A stretch of DNA of 64,000 nt from the NCBI GenBank assembly GCA_025093555.1, contig JAIWNF010000009.1, positions 888,498-952,497 of the forward strand, in the 5' to 3' direction. The position numbers and the translations under genes were made by a program. Origin of the DNA: Circinella umbellata (Eukaryota > Mucoromycota > Mucoromycetes > Mucorales > Lichtheimiaceae). The notes under the pieces were generated by a model that worked only from the letters and a program-made list of their open reading frames with translations, ran no database searches and was not told the origin of the DNA. Of this stretch, positions 12,766 to 25,399 are shown in pieces (position 1 is the stretch's first letter; each line of letters opens with the position of its first letter).

Positions 12766-14332
12766 AGCAAAGAAAAAAAAATGATTAAATAGCATAGTCC
12801 TTTTTCCCTTTTTCATTATTTTTAATATTTAAGTGAAAACTAGTTAGTTGGACATCACTATGATGTTTTCGATGATTTTGCATAAACAATAAATAAATAA
12901 GTGGATAAAAATGTTCCTTATTTTGTGACATAGCATTAGTAAAAATATAATGGCACGATGCTGCATATTTAGACACAATTGAAGAAAAATATCGAGTATT
13001 TACCTAATGGGACGGCTACCTTGTTTGTTTTCTTTTCCTGTAATACAAAAAATGGATCATTCATTCTCTAGGGAACTCTTACACGTATCGTTTCCATCGA
13101 GACTACATAACATTGTATTTAGTAGATACTACTTGTTCAGTGTGTCGTAGCACAGTTGGTTTATAATATCCGATTTAAAAATGAACCTCTCTGCTTTATA
13201 CTATCATCATTGCTAACAACATCATGTTACTAAATATAAGGAAAGCCGTATCAATAAGACTGATTATATGCTTACGTATATAATAGTTAAATTTTCTTTT
13301 GTAGTATCTTTTTTTTCTCGAATCACCAGAAACTTTCTCATTCTAGTAACTAAATAAAAAATAGATGTGATTTGTTTCAGGTTCGATTTTTTTATTCTTG
13401 TACATTGGAAAGAATTTCTTCCGGGTCAATTACAAAAAGAAAGTTGATAAGGAAATCAGGACTTTTTTTTATGAACGAGTGAATTCATCTTATCCTATAT
13501 AGAACTACTGTTGATATCTATAAATCAACAGATGTAAGTTAGAGTACATAGCGTATTGTATTTTATCGGAACATTAGTAAATTGTTCAAGATTAAAGGTA
13601 ATGTATTGCTGTTCCAATTATAAATCTCATAAGTACATTCGTGAGAATGATAGCTCTAGATAGTGCTACGTGTTTTTTTGTCATTATTGTTGTATAAGGC
13701 AAGTGAGATATCAACATCACCAGTAATATAAATGATTACTTGTTGCTATTTGTTTGTTTCTTATCATTAATTCATAAAGTGAAAGAATAATACTTGTCGT
13801 GACATTTTATTTTCTGTATCAATATATCAGAGGAAGTTTAAATAATACTATCTACTATTTTTAATGCATTGCGATTTATAGACAATCAAATATTATCATC
13901 TTAGAAATGTAGAAATAACAAGATAAGGCCGGAATTGCTAATGATATATAAACTATCACCGTAACCAACATAAATATAAAGTGAACTAAAGCGTCGTTTT
14001 TTATTAATTGAACTACTTTATGACAGTAATAATAAAATATTAAGTGAAGAAGAATGAAGTATATTTTCTTAACTATGGACTAATTAGGAACGCAAACATT
14101 TATTTATGATTGAAAGATCAAGAAATATGTAGTATATAAAAAAGTCAAACATTGTTTGTGGGTGAAGGCAAAAAAGAGAAATATCGCCATTTTAGGCTAG
14201 GACACCGAAAATCTGGTCCCATCAACCCGGCTTTTTTTTAGGCTTTTATTATTACTATTATTATTATTATTTTATATATATCCTATCATTCCAAAAGAAA
14301 CATTTTAATTTTGACAATACGGCAGATTTTCA
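12766..14332. other. AT-rich intergenic region
   Basis: No supported gene. The stretch contains scattered short frames without motifs. TTATTATTA-type low-complexity sequence lies near 14248-14272, just upstream of the phosphatase gene. Confidence 0.5.
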
Positions 14333-15483
14333 ATGAGTCTACATACAGTCGATACTCGTGACGATGTAGAAGAACGTCCTCCATGTACATTACAAGAATC
14401 TTCACTTGGGATCAGTAAAGCATTAAAAACAGCACCTGGCTATCATCCAGCAACAAAACGGAAGAATTCATTAAGAGACGATACTTTTCGTGAAGCTTCT
14501 GAATCCGATAACCTATTTGTATGGGCAAGGTTTTATATTTCGTTATATTTTAATAAGGTTCGTTTTTGATTATTTCTTACCATTTTATCGCATAATATTT
14601 TTTTTTTGGGATGATATGTATCTATATAAACGGTTGGAATTCTTATATTTTTTTTAATAAACTCACTTAGATAGCCATTGGAATGTTTGGATGTGTAACT
14701 GGATGGGAATGGTATACTAGGTAAAAACCTGCTTACTTTTTTTTTTGATCCACTGGCAGCAACTGATATTAGTAAGCTTCAAAATATAATTTAGAATTGA
14801 TCGATATGTTTTCTTGGGTGCGCTTCCCACACCCACTCATATCAAACAATTACATTCAAAAGAACGTGTTTGTGCTGTTGTCAATCTGTGTGCAGAATTT
14901 CCAGGTTATAAGAACTTATATGATGAATTATGTATCAAACAAACATTATTACCGACAAGTGATTTTACAATTCCTAATTTGGATTATATTGAGCAAGGTG
15001 TAGAAGATATATTGGATACGATAGAGCAGCATAAAGAAGGAACTGTTTATTTACATTGTAAAGGTAAATTATTAATATGCTTTGTAATGTTCGATTTTAC
15101 ATTGTAACTGTGTTTATATGGTATTAGCAGTTGATTAATCCTTATTCTTCAATTATTCAACAATAAGCTGGTCGTGGTCGGAGTGCTGTAATTGCTATTT
15201 GTTATTTACTACGAATGTATCTTTTGCGCCCTTCAGAAGCACAAGATATTTTATTAAGGTGTCGACCTCAGGTAAAAAAAAAAAAGAGGTGGAGCTTTGT
15301 GAGTGAAGGTTTTCAAAATCGAAGGAAATAAAGTGACTCAGAGATGAGGACTAAGTGCTTATATACATAACATAGGTTGATAAAGATCTTTCTCAAACAG
15401 ATGAAGTTCGTGCATATTACAAAAATCTAATTAGTCAAGCCGAATCAGGAAAAATCACTCGTATACCTTGCTCTTTTGAATAA
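14333..15483 (+). CDS. PTPMT1-like dual-specificity phosphatase
   Basis: Five exons (14333-14557, 14671-14720, 14795-15063, 15168-15271, 15376-15483) join in phase to 251 aa. The active-site loop HCKAGRGRS (C-x5-R, nucleophile Cys) is rebuilt across the intron at 15064-15167. Upstream, WYTRIDRYVFLGALP matches the start of the PTPMT1/plant PTPMT-like domain. These enzymes dephosphorylate phosphatidylglycerophosphate in cardiolipin synthesis on the mitochondrial inner membrane; applying that here is inference. A moderately hydrophobic stretch (about residues 68-90) precedes the domain and could anchor it. The first about 65 residues are polar and unlike a clear targeting peptide. The first donor, GTTCGT, is weak but is the only choice that keeps the frame. 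Confidence 0.82.
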
Positions 15484-17816
15484 TCAGGGCATATTATAAT
15501 TATTTTTATTTTATCTATTAGTCTCTTATCTCTCTCTCTCTCTCTCTCTTTTTCTTTCTTTACTTAATGATGTCATTCCAATTCTGTTGCATAGTAACCT
15601 CCCCTCACCCCTCTCCTTGCTTTATTATGCCATACCTTTCTTAATATCAACGTATTTTTCTAAGGAATTATAAACACCTTCCTCTTCATTTCAAATTCAA
15701 CTTTTATGATACGTTTAACAATTATATATTAAAGCCTTTTCATGTGTTTTCTATCATGCAAAATTATAAATTACACGTGTTTCCAATACGATCACTTGAT
15801 TAAGAGAGATACATTATATATTATATTGTCCACTTTTCGGTCCATTGTCATCAAAGAGATAAAAAGACAAAGTGATGTTTTAGTTAGAAACTAGTACCTA
15901 CTTACGAAATCGTACATTTTCGTTTTTGGTATATAATGGATGGTTAAATAATAAGTTTTATTTATTTCATATGAGCCTGACTTTATGTATGTGGTCGAGA
16001 AAGTATGCTATCCTTAAGGATATATTTCCTTATATGTAATTCTGCATGGATATGAACTATTTGTGTCTGTAGATACTTTATCCGAAAATCCGCTGCGTGT
16101 GAAAATAACACTCTTGCCTTCATGCTGACTTGTGTTATAGATATTGATATATAAATTAAGCTATTTTAAAGATTTGCTTGGTATAAGTTAACTATAATCA
16201 TGATTAAATTTCCTAGTTAAATATCGTATTATATAGTGGCTTTCAATAAAGTCTGACGCTTTTAAATTATGATATATACGCCGGACTTTAGGAAATTAAT
16301 ATGCTAAAAAAAAGAAATTTTCCCCACACACATCATCTTCTATACTGCGATATACATTGTAATCCCATCCAATAAAAATAAATTACAGAGTTCTATAAAC
16401 TAGGACCCCCGCCAGATCAAAACATTACATATTGCAAATGTATTGGCCCTTTCTTTATATAGCTCACCCACTTTGACATTTTTAGGATCATAATAAGTTT
16501 GCGGAAAATTTTTCCTTTTGTGGATGTTAAAAATTTAAAAGAAAATCGAATAAGAGGAAAAAAATGAAATAAACCATTGTGGTCAAAATAAGGGCTCAAT
16601 AATTTTTTTCTTTCATCATTTAGCTCGCTGTATATATATTCATACATTATATAAAAAAGAAAGGATTTATTGGAATAAACGGGTCTTAACAGTGTCTACA
16701 GTATTCTTTGGATGTTAAAAAATAAATAAATACAAATCACATGATGAATAAAAGCTTTAAAAACTTGAGTAAAAAGGAAAAGCATATCGCCTTGTTTCGG
16801 GAGAGCTGAGTTGAATAAATAAGACAACAATTCTCCAACTTTAATACTTCTTTACATTCTTCTAATATTTTTTTTTTATATATGTGTGTCATTCTATTTA
16901 AATTTTTGGGTCCGAATTCCATGTATTGGTTAATTACATTAGCTCCGATTTGGGTTATAGGATGATTTTTTTTGGAACTTCTTGGAAGACTAAATAAAAT
17001 ATTTTATTCCCTACCCATTAATTGGTGTTTTTTTCTATATGCTGTCAATTCCTTTTAAAGTTGTTTATAATCTCAATAAAAGAAAAGCTATTAAATCTCA
17101 GCATTGAAACAGCTGTGCTATTTTTTCTGCTTTTCTAGATTTTCATGTTTTTTTAAAAAAACAGGAACAAATGAGTATGGATACGTCAGAAGCTTTTTTA
17201 TTTTTTTAAGTAAACTAACTTAAGTTTAAACGCGCGGTAACAAAATCCCCACCATCCTGGTACATCGCGGGGTAAAGCGGGGTAAAGACAAGACTAGAAA
17301 TCAATATTACAATTGGCTGGTGGTCTTTTCTATTTTCTCCACATAGAAGTCGGGGACTCCTTCTTTTGTTTTTGAAACATCGTGGGGAGAGTCGGGAATC
17401 AACATTTTTTATGACAATAAAGATCAATAAATCAGGTTACTCGTCCGATCTATTTGAATAGGCTCAACCTTGTATTCAATAAATGTGTACAAGGGACCCC
17501 ATAAAAAAATAGGTCAATCTACCTTGGACTAAAATGTGAGAAAAAAAAAGGTTATTACACGTCAATTTTTTTTTGGTAAAAGAAAGACCATATTAGGTAT
17601 AGAATTTGACAAGCGAACCGGAGAATATCCGGTATTTGGTAAAATCTCCTTAAATATATAAAGAAGTTCAATTGATCTGATTGTAAATCCAAAATATCGG
17701 TTGCTTCTTCTTCTTTTTTTTTTTCTTCTTTGTTGTACTTCTTTTTATTTTTTACCCTCGCACACAATCTTCTTCTTCTCTCTAATTATATTACTTGTTA
17801 AAGAAATATATTGAAC
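15484..17816. other. AT-rich intergenic region
   Basis: No supported gene on either strand; the longest frames are motif-free. A (TC)n run lies at 15529-15549 in the likely 3' UTR of the phosphatase. The CT-rich stretch 17700-17790 is probably the leader of the transporter gene. Confidence 0.5.
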
Positions 17817-20249
17817 ATGGGAACAGAAGATTTAAAAATGCAACCAAAGACTGGTTGGAGAGTTTATTTAGCAGTTATCTTTGCTTGTAAGTAATACTTA
17901 ATTTGTCAATAGCTTGCACTTTTATAAAAATAATTTTATTTATTATCTGTTTGGATACGTATACCAAATTAAAAATGACTCTTAAATCCATTAGCTATTG
18001 GTGGTTTTCTGTTTGGCTATGATCAAGGTGTCATGTCCGGTATTCTTGTCATGGTAAAGAATTTATTTTAATGAAAATGTTACTATACGTACTGTGACCA
18101 AAATGGATCATTTATATACTCATCAAAAATACATTTCTTTTTTTAATATATAAATTTTTTAATGAATAGGAACATTGGATTCACTATTTCAATGATCCCG
18201 ATGAAGTAGAACGTGGTTTTATCACAAGTATCTTGCTTCTTGGTGCTTTTGCAGGTGCTTTGATTGCAGGACCTATGTCTGAAAGAATCGGCCGAAAAAT
18301 CAGTATCATGGTTGGTACAGTTATCTTTTGGTTAGGTACATCTCTTCAAGCTGGTGCCAATAGTGTTGATGTAAGTATTAAAAAAAATTTACAAAAAATA
18401 AGAAACAAGTACTCAATTATACACACTCGTTATTTAGATGCTTTACGCTGGTCGTTTCATTCAAGGTATGGCTGTTGGTATTTATAGCACCAATGTTACT
18501 GTTTACCAAAGTGAATTGAGTCCACCTCATCTTCGTGGCCGTGCTATCAGTCTTCAACAATTTAGCATTGTATTTGGGTAAATACACTTTTTTTTATATT
18601 TTATATTTTCAATTATTTATCCTATAATATCATGATATTTAATTAGTACTCACAACATAATATTTAATAAATATATATAGTATCATGGTAGCTTTCTGGA
18701 TCGGTTATGGCTGTGCTTAGTAAGTATTCTTTAAAAAGAATGCATATATAAAAAAAATTGTCTCAAACTTATTAACATTTTATATAAACAAAACTCTATT
18801 ATTATAGTATTCAAGGTGATGCATCATGGCGTATTCCTCTCGCCATCCAACTTGCTCCTAGTGTTCTTTTGTTTTTTGGATGCTTCTTCCTTCCTTATTC
18901 TCCTCGCTGGCTTTGTAGCCGTGGTCGATACGATGAAGCTCTCACAACACTTGCCAAGTTGTACGGTGGTGGAGATAGCAACGATCCCTATGTCCGACAA
19001 GAATACGATGAAATTATGGAACAAATCCGATTTGAAGATGAAAAAGCTGTCAAAACCTATGCTGAACTTTTCCGTAACAAGTCTATTCGTAAGCGTGTCA
19101 TTCTTGGTATGGGTATTCAAACCATGCAACAGGTATGAAATATTATTCCAATTACATAACAATCTATCAATTATTTTATTTATCATATATTAATATTTAT
19201 TCTCTAATATAACTTTTATTTATTTTTTCACTTTAATAGTGGATTGGTATCAACGCAGTCCTTTATTATGCTCCCTTTATTTTCCAGTCAGCTGGTATGA
19301 CTGGTACATTACCAAGTTTGTTAGCAACCGGTGTTAACGGTGTTCTATGCGTCATTTGTACTATTCCTGCTATCCTCTTTGTCGACAAATGGGGTCGTCG
19401 TAAGACCTTGCTTGCTGGTGGTTCTGGTATGGGTCTTTCCATGTTAATCGCTGGTTGTTTACTAAAGGTTTACCCATTTGTTGAGGATGGTGATAACAAT
19501 ACCCAAGCACAATATGGTGCTGTTGCAATGATGTTTATCTTCAGTGCTTCGTTCTCCTTTTCATGGGGTGTAAGTGTCTATTTCTAATAATAACCTATAT
19601 ATTATTTTTATACATAATGAGAAAAAAGCATGAAGCGTATGATATTAAATTTGATTATGTTTTATATAGCCTATTGGTTGGATTTACCCAGCTGAAATCT
19701 TCCCTACTCGTGCTCGTGCTAAAGGTGCCTCATGTAAGTTATTCAATAATACTAGTGCTTAACTGAGAATAATTTCTTAGTGTATTCTGGTATGAGTTTT
19801 TTTTTTTTGAATACATAATAATGAGATACCATTTTTTTTAGTGGCAACTGCAAGTAATTACTTGTTTAACTTTGTTATCGGTCAGATAACACCTATTATG
19901 ATTACAAACATTGCTTATGGCACATATATGTTCTTCTTTGCCACAAATGTTATCTGTTTACTTATTATTTATTTCTTCTATCCTGGTAAGTTATACGAAA
20001 TAATTCTCTTTTTTTATTTAATTTAATTATAATTTTGTTTGATTTTCTCTCTCGTTACTAAACTATCAATCTTGAATTATTTGTACCATGTTCTTAGAAA
20101 CGAAAAATCGTAGTTTGGAAGAAATGGAAATTCTCTTTGGTGGTGAAGAAGCTGAAGCTATTGAAGCCGTTGTTGCCCGTAAATATGATAATGAAAAACA
20201 AGAAGTTACTCCAGATAGCCATTCTTCAATTGAAAAGACAGCTTTTTAA
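17817..20249 (+). CDS. MFS sugar/H+ symporter
   Basis: Ten exons (17817-17886, 17995-18053, 18170-18370, 18438-18577, 18681-18719, 18808-19132, 19240-19569, 19670-19733, 19842-19985, 20098-20249) join in phase to 507 aa, typical of fungal 12-helix sugar porters. Family hallmarks in order: GGFLFGYDQGVMSG in helix 1, SERIGRK after helix 2, GRFIQGMAVG in helix 4, LSPPHLRGR, SPRWL before the central loop, DKWGRRKT between helices 8 and 9, and PETKNRSLEE after helix 12, split by the last intron. It probably imports a hexose across the plasma membrane by proton symport; the sugar cannot be assigned. N- and C-terminal tails are short and cytosolic. Microexon 18681-18719 is only 39 bp. Confidence 0.93.
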
Positions 20250-20566
20250 GTAGCATTTAGATGCTCATTTCATATTAATAATCTATTAGATTATACTTTT
20301 TTAATTTATTTTTAATTATATTATTTATTCTTACACACTTTCTTTTTATGTATATTACTAAATTATTTACATACACACACACACACACACACATACACAC
20401 ATTTATATATATAATATATATTACCTATTTATATCATAGCAATAAATTTCACATTAATATTTTTTAAAAAAAAAGTATGTAACACAAGGATGGTATTTAC
20501 AAATATTTACATCAGGTTGTCATGACAGTATATAAAAAAGGGCATTTTTACGAAAGAATACATATA
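20250..20566. other. 3' flank of transporter with (AC)n microsatellite
   Basis: An AT-rich spacer containing an AC/CA run at about 20373-20402. No gene was recognised. Confidence 0.6.
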
Positions 20567-20990
20567 CAGGTTTTTTCCAAATTATTTGCGCTGAACTAAA
20601 TTAATTTTGCGCTATGGGAAAAGATTATTTTGCGTTGTCTGGGGAATAAATTTGCATTAGTAATTTTGCGCCAATGATTTTGCACCGAATTTTTTGCACC
20701 GAAGTATGTATGTCCAAACACTTAATATTTTTTATTGCCTCACCAGGGAATATATTAAACAACATTTCATTAAAAATGATCATAAATGAATTCCATATGA
20801 GCTATTTTAGAAATAATAATTAAAATAAAGCTATAAGCACCAAGGAAGTAAATATTTTGACGCAAAAACAGGAACGCAAAATCATTGGTGCAAAATTACC
20901 AACGCAAATTTATCCCCCAGACAACGCAAAATAATCTTTCTCATAGCGCAAAATTAATTTAGTTCAGCGCAAATAATTTGGAAAAACCTG
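20567..20990. mobile_element. TA-flanked foldback element (MITE)
   Basis: A 424-bp non-coding element with long terminal inverted repeats. The left arm starts CAGGTTTTTTCCAAATTATT and the right arm is its reverse complement, ending at 20990; the arms stay similar for roughly 115 bp (about 90 percent by eye). A TA dinucleotide borders each end (20565-20566 and 20991-20992), as expected for Tc1/mariner/pogo-type target duplication. Within the arms the motif ATTTTGCG(C/T) or TTTTGCAC recurs every 15-25 bp. There is no transposase, so it would need one in trans. It lies between the transporter gene and the CxxC gene at 21399. Confidence 0.8.
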
Positions 20991-20992
20991 TA

Positions 20993-21398
20993 ATACTATC
21001 TTCTCTATATATACGAGTGGATTTATCAAATATGAAAAACATCTAGGTAATAAACCATCTTGGTAGTTGAAAGAAAGAAGTTAAGCATTTTACTTGTTAC
21101 TATGTACATGTCATATGTATGAAAACATACACACAAAGTATTCGTAATTGGTTATACGTAAACTACCAATTTTTTTAGAACTGATATTATTTCGTTAGAT
21201 TCATTTCGAGGTTGTTGTTACAGCGACTACCCAGAAGTTTACTTTTTTCCCGATCACGTAATTCGGAGGTTTAGTTTTCAGAACCCAGAACAATTATTCT
21301 CCGAACCAAAAATAGTACCACCGCCTAAATTTATTTTTTTTGTTATCATTAGCATTATTTTTTGATATCACTATTATTATTGCTATTATTTTATTAAA
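20993..21398. other. Intergenic, promoter side of CxxC gene
   Basis: About 400 bp of AT-rich DNA leading to the ATG at 21399. Its final part has repeated ATTATT runs. No named element was recognised. Confidence 0.4.
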
Positions 21399-23317
21399 AT
21401 GAATCCTACTACCATTACCAACAACTCAACTTCCAGATTTTGTTCTGATTGTAAATGCATTCGCTCAATTGAATTGTTTTGTGGCAAGCGCGATTTCTAC
21501 AAAACGTGTATTACATGCCGAAATAAAAACAGCGATGTTGGCAAAGCGATCCCGGCTGAATTGCTTATTACTACGAGCGAAGCAATTGAGTTAATTCCTT
21601 CTCGCTATGACGACGATGAAGACATGGAAATGGACGGCAACAGAGTGGTTACTAGAGACGACAGATCAATTAGTTACTCGGTTGATGCGTATATCAGTTT
21701 TGATGACAGCATGCGAGCCATGGATGATCAGGAACTGTTAACACACATCCGCACACGCGTTCAGGAACGTGAACATCATCTAATAACACTCACTAGTGCA
21801 ATTGATCATTTTAAAAGAAAGCGTATTGATTTAATAGGTTAGTAGCTGGTATATATAACATGTTCACCAAATATTTTGCACACGTATTTTATAATGATAT
21901 TACGATTGTTATATATTTCTAAATGTATGCACAAATATATTCTATTAGGATCCACTATAGTAGAGCGCTACAATGCTGCAGAAAAAAGAATCATAGCTGC
22001 CAACGATTTTTTTCTTAAAAAGAACTTAAACCTTGATGAATTAAAACGAAGATGGGAGGTCCGATTGCATGAAATGGAGAACGGACGTTATATACCAGAA
22101 GACCCGAATCTTACATTGGCTAAAATTACTATGCAGCATTGAGACAATATAACTATTTATCACGGTATGATATTTGCTAATCCATGGAAAACTCAATACT
22201 TATAAATAATATCCAATAATTTGTTATTAACCATTATACATGTATTATTAAATATTGTTTATATATAGTGGCGTAGTTACTAGTACCCACATAGTTACTG
22301 AAGCAATGAGTCAACAAATTGACGAGCTCGAACTACAGCTACAGGAATACGAAAGAGCTAATAATCAGTCCCGCTGGAACGAGCAAGCTCTTGAAGCTCA
22401 TCTGTCTGTATGGGAAACCTACAGTACAAGATCAAATAAAATAATGGGAGAGCTCTACGAAGCATGTAGCGGGCGATGGCTCCTCTTTGAACGTTTGTCA
22501 AGAAACAGCCTTAAAAAAAGTAATAAGACTATCAAAGCTTGTAATTGCCAAACAAATATTGACATCTGTTATTTTTTTTTAACTTGTAGATAATGCTTTA
22601 GTAAAAAGGCTCCAAATATCATTAAGAGGAACCGTACAACATATTCGACAGATAGTAACTAAAATGAATGACTTGGATGCTTCTTTCAACAGCAACAAAG
22701 AACCAATTACATTGGATACAGTACTTGCTATGACCGAAGAATCATTCTTGACTACTGAAAGATATCGATTCGAGGGAGTACAGCAATATCTTGAATATAT
22801 GCGTGCAACAGAAGAAGTTGAAATGTTAAAGGTTCTTTTTTATTTAATATCATTTTTAAACATAATGAGTATATCAAAGTACATAAATAACACAGACAAA
22901 ACTAACTGCTATGTAACTATTAATTTATATAAAATCTAGCATGAGGCTGTACGAATCGTCAAAAACTGTAGCAAACGAGCTATAATGGTAGATAATGCTG
23001 TTCAGCATGCACGGGACCGTGTTAATAAAGGTGATGAAGAGTATTTAAAAAGAATTCAAATGAAAGTTTTAAGTTGGAAAAACGAAACTTTCAAAAATTT
23101 AGAGAGACTGCCATCATCCGTTCGCCCCGACACCAACATCAACATCAATGTTCATAATAACATATTACAAAATAACATCCAAAACTCAACAATGTATTCT
23201 CTCGTAGATACATCGGAGACCGATGAAACGTTGTTTGGTGAAGAAGAAGGTGGCCAAACCATTGAAGATCTATATGCCGTTGAAGCATATGATAATTCTG
23301 ACAGCGATATGAATTAA
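21399..23317 (+). pseudogene. CxxC-finger coiled-coil protein gene with a frameshift
   Basis: The exons 21399-21837, 21950-about 22140, 22269-22519, 22590-22831 and 22940-23317 read as one gene. The N-terminus holds a paired-cysteine module (FCSDCKCIRS, then KTCITCRNK), like the short CxxC...CxxC modules seen in many uncharacterised Mucoromycota proteins. The rest is a long helical, coiled-coil-like protein (EMSQQIDELELQLQEYERAN type heptads) with an acidic tail ending DSDSDMN. The exon from 21950 runs into a stop at 22140-22142. The frame starting at GCA TTG AGA just before that stop stays open to a donor at 22165 and joins in phase to the next exon. One base is therefore missing relative to an intact gene. 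Either this is a pseudogene, or there are two genes, or the base is an assembly error. Function is unknown. Confidence 0.55.
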
Positions 23318-23500
23318 TTTAATAATATTGTTACGCCTCTCTATCTATCTATCTTTTCTATCTCTATCTCTCTAAGTTATATGATATAACTTTCTTATTC
23401 CTTGATTCTTTTACTCGAAATTTCTTACATTTATTAATTTTGATTTGAATGGGACGCAAGAATACATTGTCAATAACTTTATTTATCATGTTATTTTTAT

Positions 23501-23534
<34 letters not shown>

Positions 23535-23897
23535 TTAATTCTACCTGCTCTATCTTTCCAATGCTGACATCCGTTCGTCCTTTCATATACTCTTCAACTT
23601 TTTCTTTTGGTCATTATGTCTGTTTTTTCTAACCATTATTATATGTACTTTTGTATGCTATCTAATACTGTACTCATAAATATTTTCTTTTTCTTATTCA
23701 TCACATTTTCCAAACTTTTCAACATTAAATTCAAATACTTATACTTAAGTTTATATATGATCGGAAATTCCATGGATAACCATTCAATTATTATTATTAT
23801 TAATGAAAGTGTAAGCTCTTTGGCCGTCTTCTCCCTCCTTATTTTGCTATAGAAAAAGTTTAGTAATACATCAAAGCTACATCACACAATTAAACAA
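23318..23897. other. Intergenic with microsatellites
   Basis: Holds CTAT/CTCT tracts near 23337-23375 and an uninterrupted (CA)n run at 23503-23532. The rest is AT- and pyrimidine-rich. The frame at 23607-23852 is hydrophobic low-complexity translation and is not supported as a gene. Confidence 0.5.
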
Positions 23898-25360
23898 CTA
23901 TATTACCCATTTAAACTCGAACTTATTTGTCCAGAAGTAACTTCTGTCGTTCGGCAGGCATTGTGTCTGGCTTCTCAAACTTGACACCTTTGGCCATGAT
24001 TCTTCAGTTGGTACTGGCCCTTCTGCTCCATTTTCCAAACAATTGGCGACCGATATCCATGGCGTTTGGGAGACTTTTTTATCCCCCAAACCTAATTGTC
24101 CTAATATCTCGTCTGTATATCATAAGTTGCTGGAAAAAAATAACATATAATGCTTACTATTATACTCACTGTATTTGGCGCAAGTTAGCTGTCTAATCAG
24201 TTCCTTCCTTCTTATAGTATCTATAGTTTCGACTATATATCCATAACAAATAAAGTTAGCTTCATTTCTCAAAGAATAAAAATTAAACTACATATCATAC
24301 CACTCAAAGAATTAAGGGAAGGTGTAGGTGGTGTAAGTGGTGTAGAGGATGATGATGTCGAAGGATTGTTGCGACCAAGTGCGATTTCTTTCAATGCTAA
24401 AGTTATAGTTTTAGTTCTAGTTCTAGTTTTATATTTTACATCAGTGTAGTAGCAAGCTCACCTTTTTGTTTAAGAAACACCTCAGCATTGAAAGTTGTAA
24501 TCATTTGATGCTCTATTACAATACTCGTTGCTAATTCTTCATAAAGAAATTACTTTAATTACTACCTATGCCACATATCAAATATATATTATTCTTTTTT
24601 TTATATCTGAAGAAACAGAAACGTATTGACCATCCAGAAGGCCACCAGCAAACATCGTAATGCATTCAGCTCCATATTGATGCTTTACCTCCTGGTTAAG
24701 CTGGTTGTAGGATTTGTTGAAGGTGTCCCAGAGAGTAGCTTGTTGCTTTTTCGTGGCCGTCTTTGTCCAGTTGTCTAGCTTTTTTGTGTATTCGCTAAGC
24801 TGTTCTGGATCAGTTTTTAAGCTCTTATATACTTCGGATGCACCTTTCGCAAACTGGCCAGTCTCATTGTTTCCTAGAGGCAATATGTTTATTTGATCTA
24901 TGATTATCAGCTCATTTTTTCATATATTCATTATAGTACTTACTTTTTCCGAAGTATCCTTTCCCTACTTCAGAGCAAACCAATTGCCACACAGACTGTC
25001 TTGGCTTAACATGGGGACGAATTCTCATAGTTCCATCTTGATCGCGCATGACATTTGAATGTCGTCGACATCACAGTTAAGATCTGCTGCAAAATCTCTC
25101 AACTCTTGCTGATGTCGTTCGCGCATGTCAGAAAGTCGTTGAAGGCTGCTATTGTCAAAGTGAGGATGTTCCACTATACTTGTAAAATAATTTCAAAATC
25201 AAATAGTGTAAAATGCATTACTGTGTAAAGGTTTAAAGGGGCGCTGGGTCTTGAATTAAAATCTAACTATTTGTGGGTTTTACTCGGCAAAGTCTCCAGG
25301 CTATTGAAGCCTATTTCCAGCTAAATAACGGAGGCTCTGAGTGCCATCTTCTGGGTTGCA
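23898..25360 (-). pseudogene. Decayed multi-exon gene, unknown family
   Basis: Several exon-like blocks read on the minus strand. 25300-25360 contains CNPEDGTQSLRYLAGN, with a stop soon after. About 24960-25170 is split over two frames, with one reading into DVDDIQMS and the other starting VMRDQDGTMRIRPHVKP. 24578-24875 is a well-behaved 100-aa block containing GQFAKGASEVYKSLKTDPEQ and CITMFAGGLLDGQ. 24460-24545 and 24345-24400 are short blocks, the latter Ser/Thr/Pro-rich. 23898-24080 carries KKVSQTPWISVANCLENG. A frameshift near 25050 and stops in the first block suggest decay. I recognise no family. The mixture of helical and Pro/Thr-rich blocks could come from a repeat-encoded protein or a lineage-specific gene. 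Confidence 0.35.
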
Positions 25361-25399
25361 CGCTCTGAAATAATCGTTAACAAAAGTCTTATATATAAT

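Noticed and set aside
18816..19193. Long frames overlapping the sugar transporter on both strands
   Set aside because: Shadows of transporter exon 6 (18808-19132), whose phase and motifs are clear.
20373..23532. CRISPR-like or regulatory reading of AC/CT repeats
   Set aside because: Simple dinucleotide microsatellites without spacers; common in such genomes.
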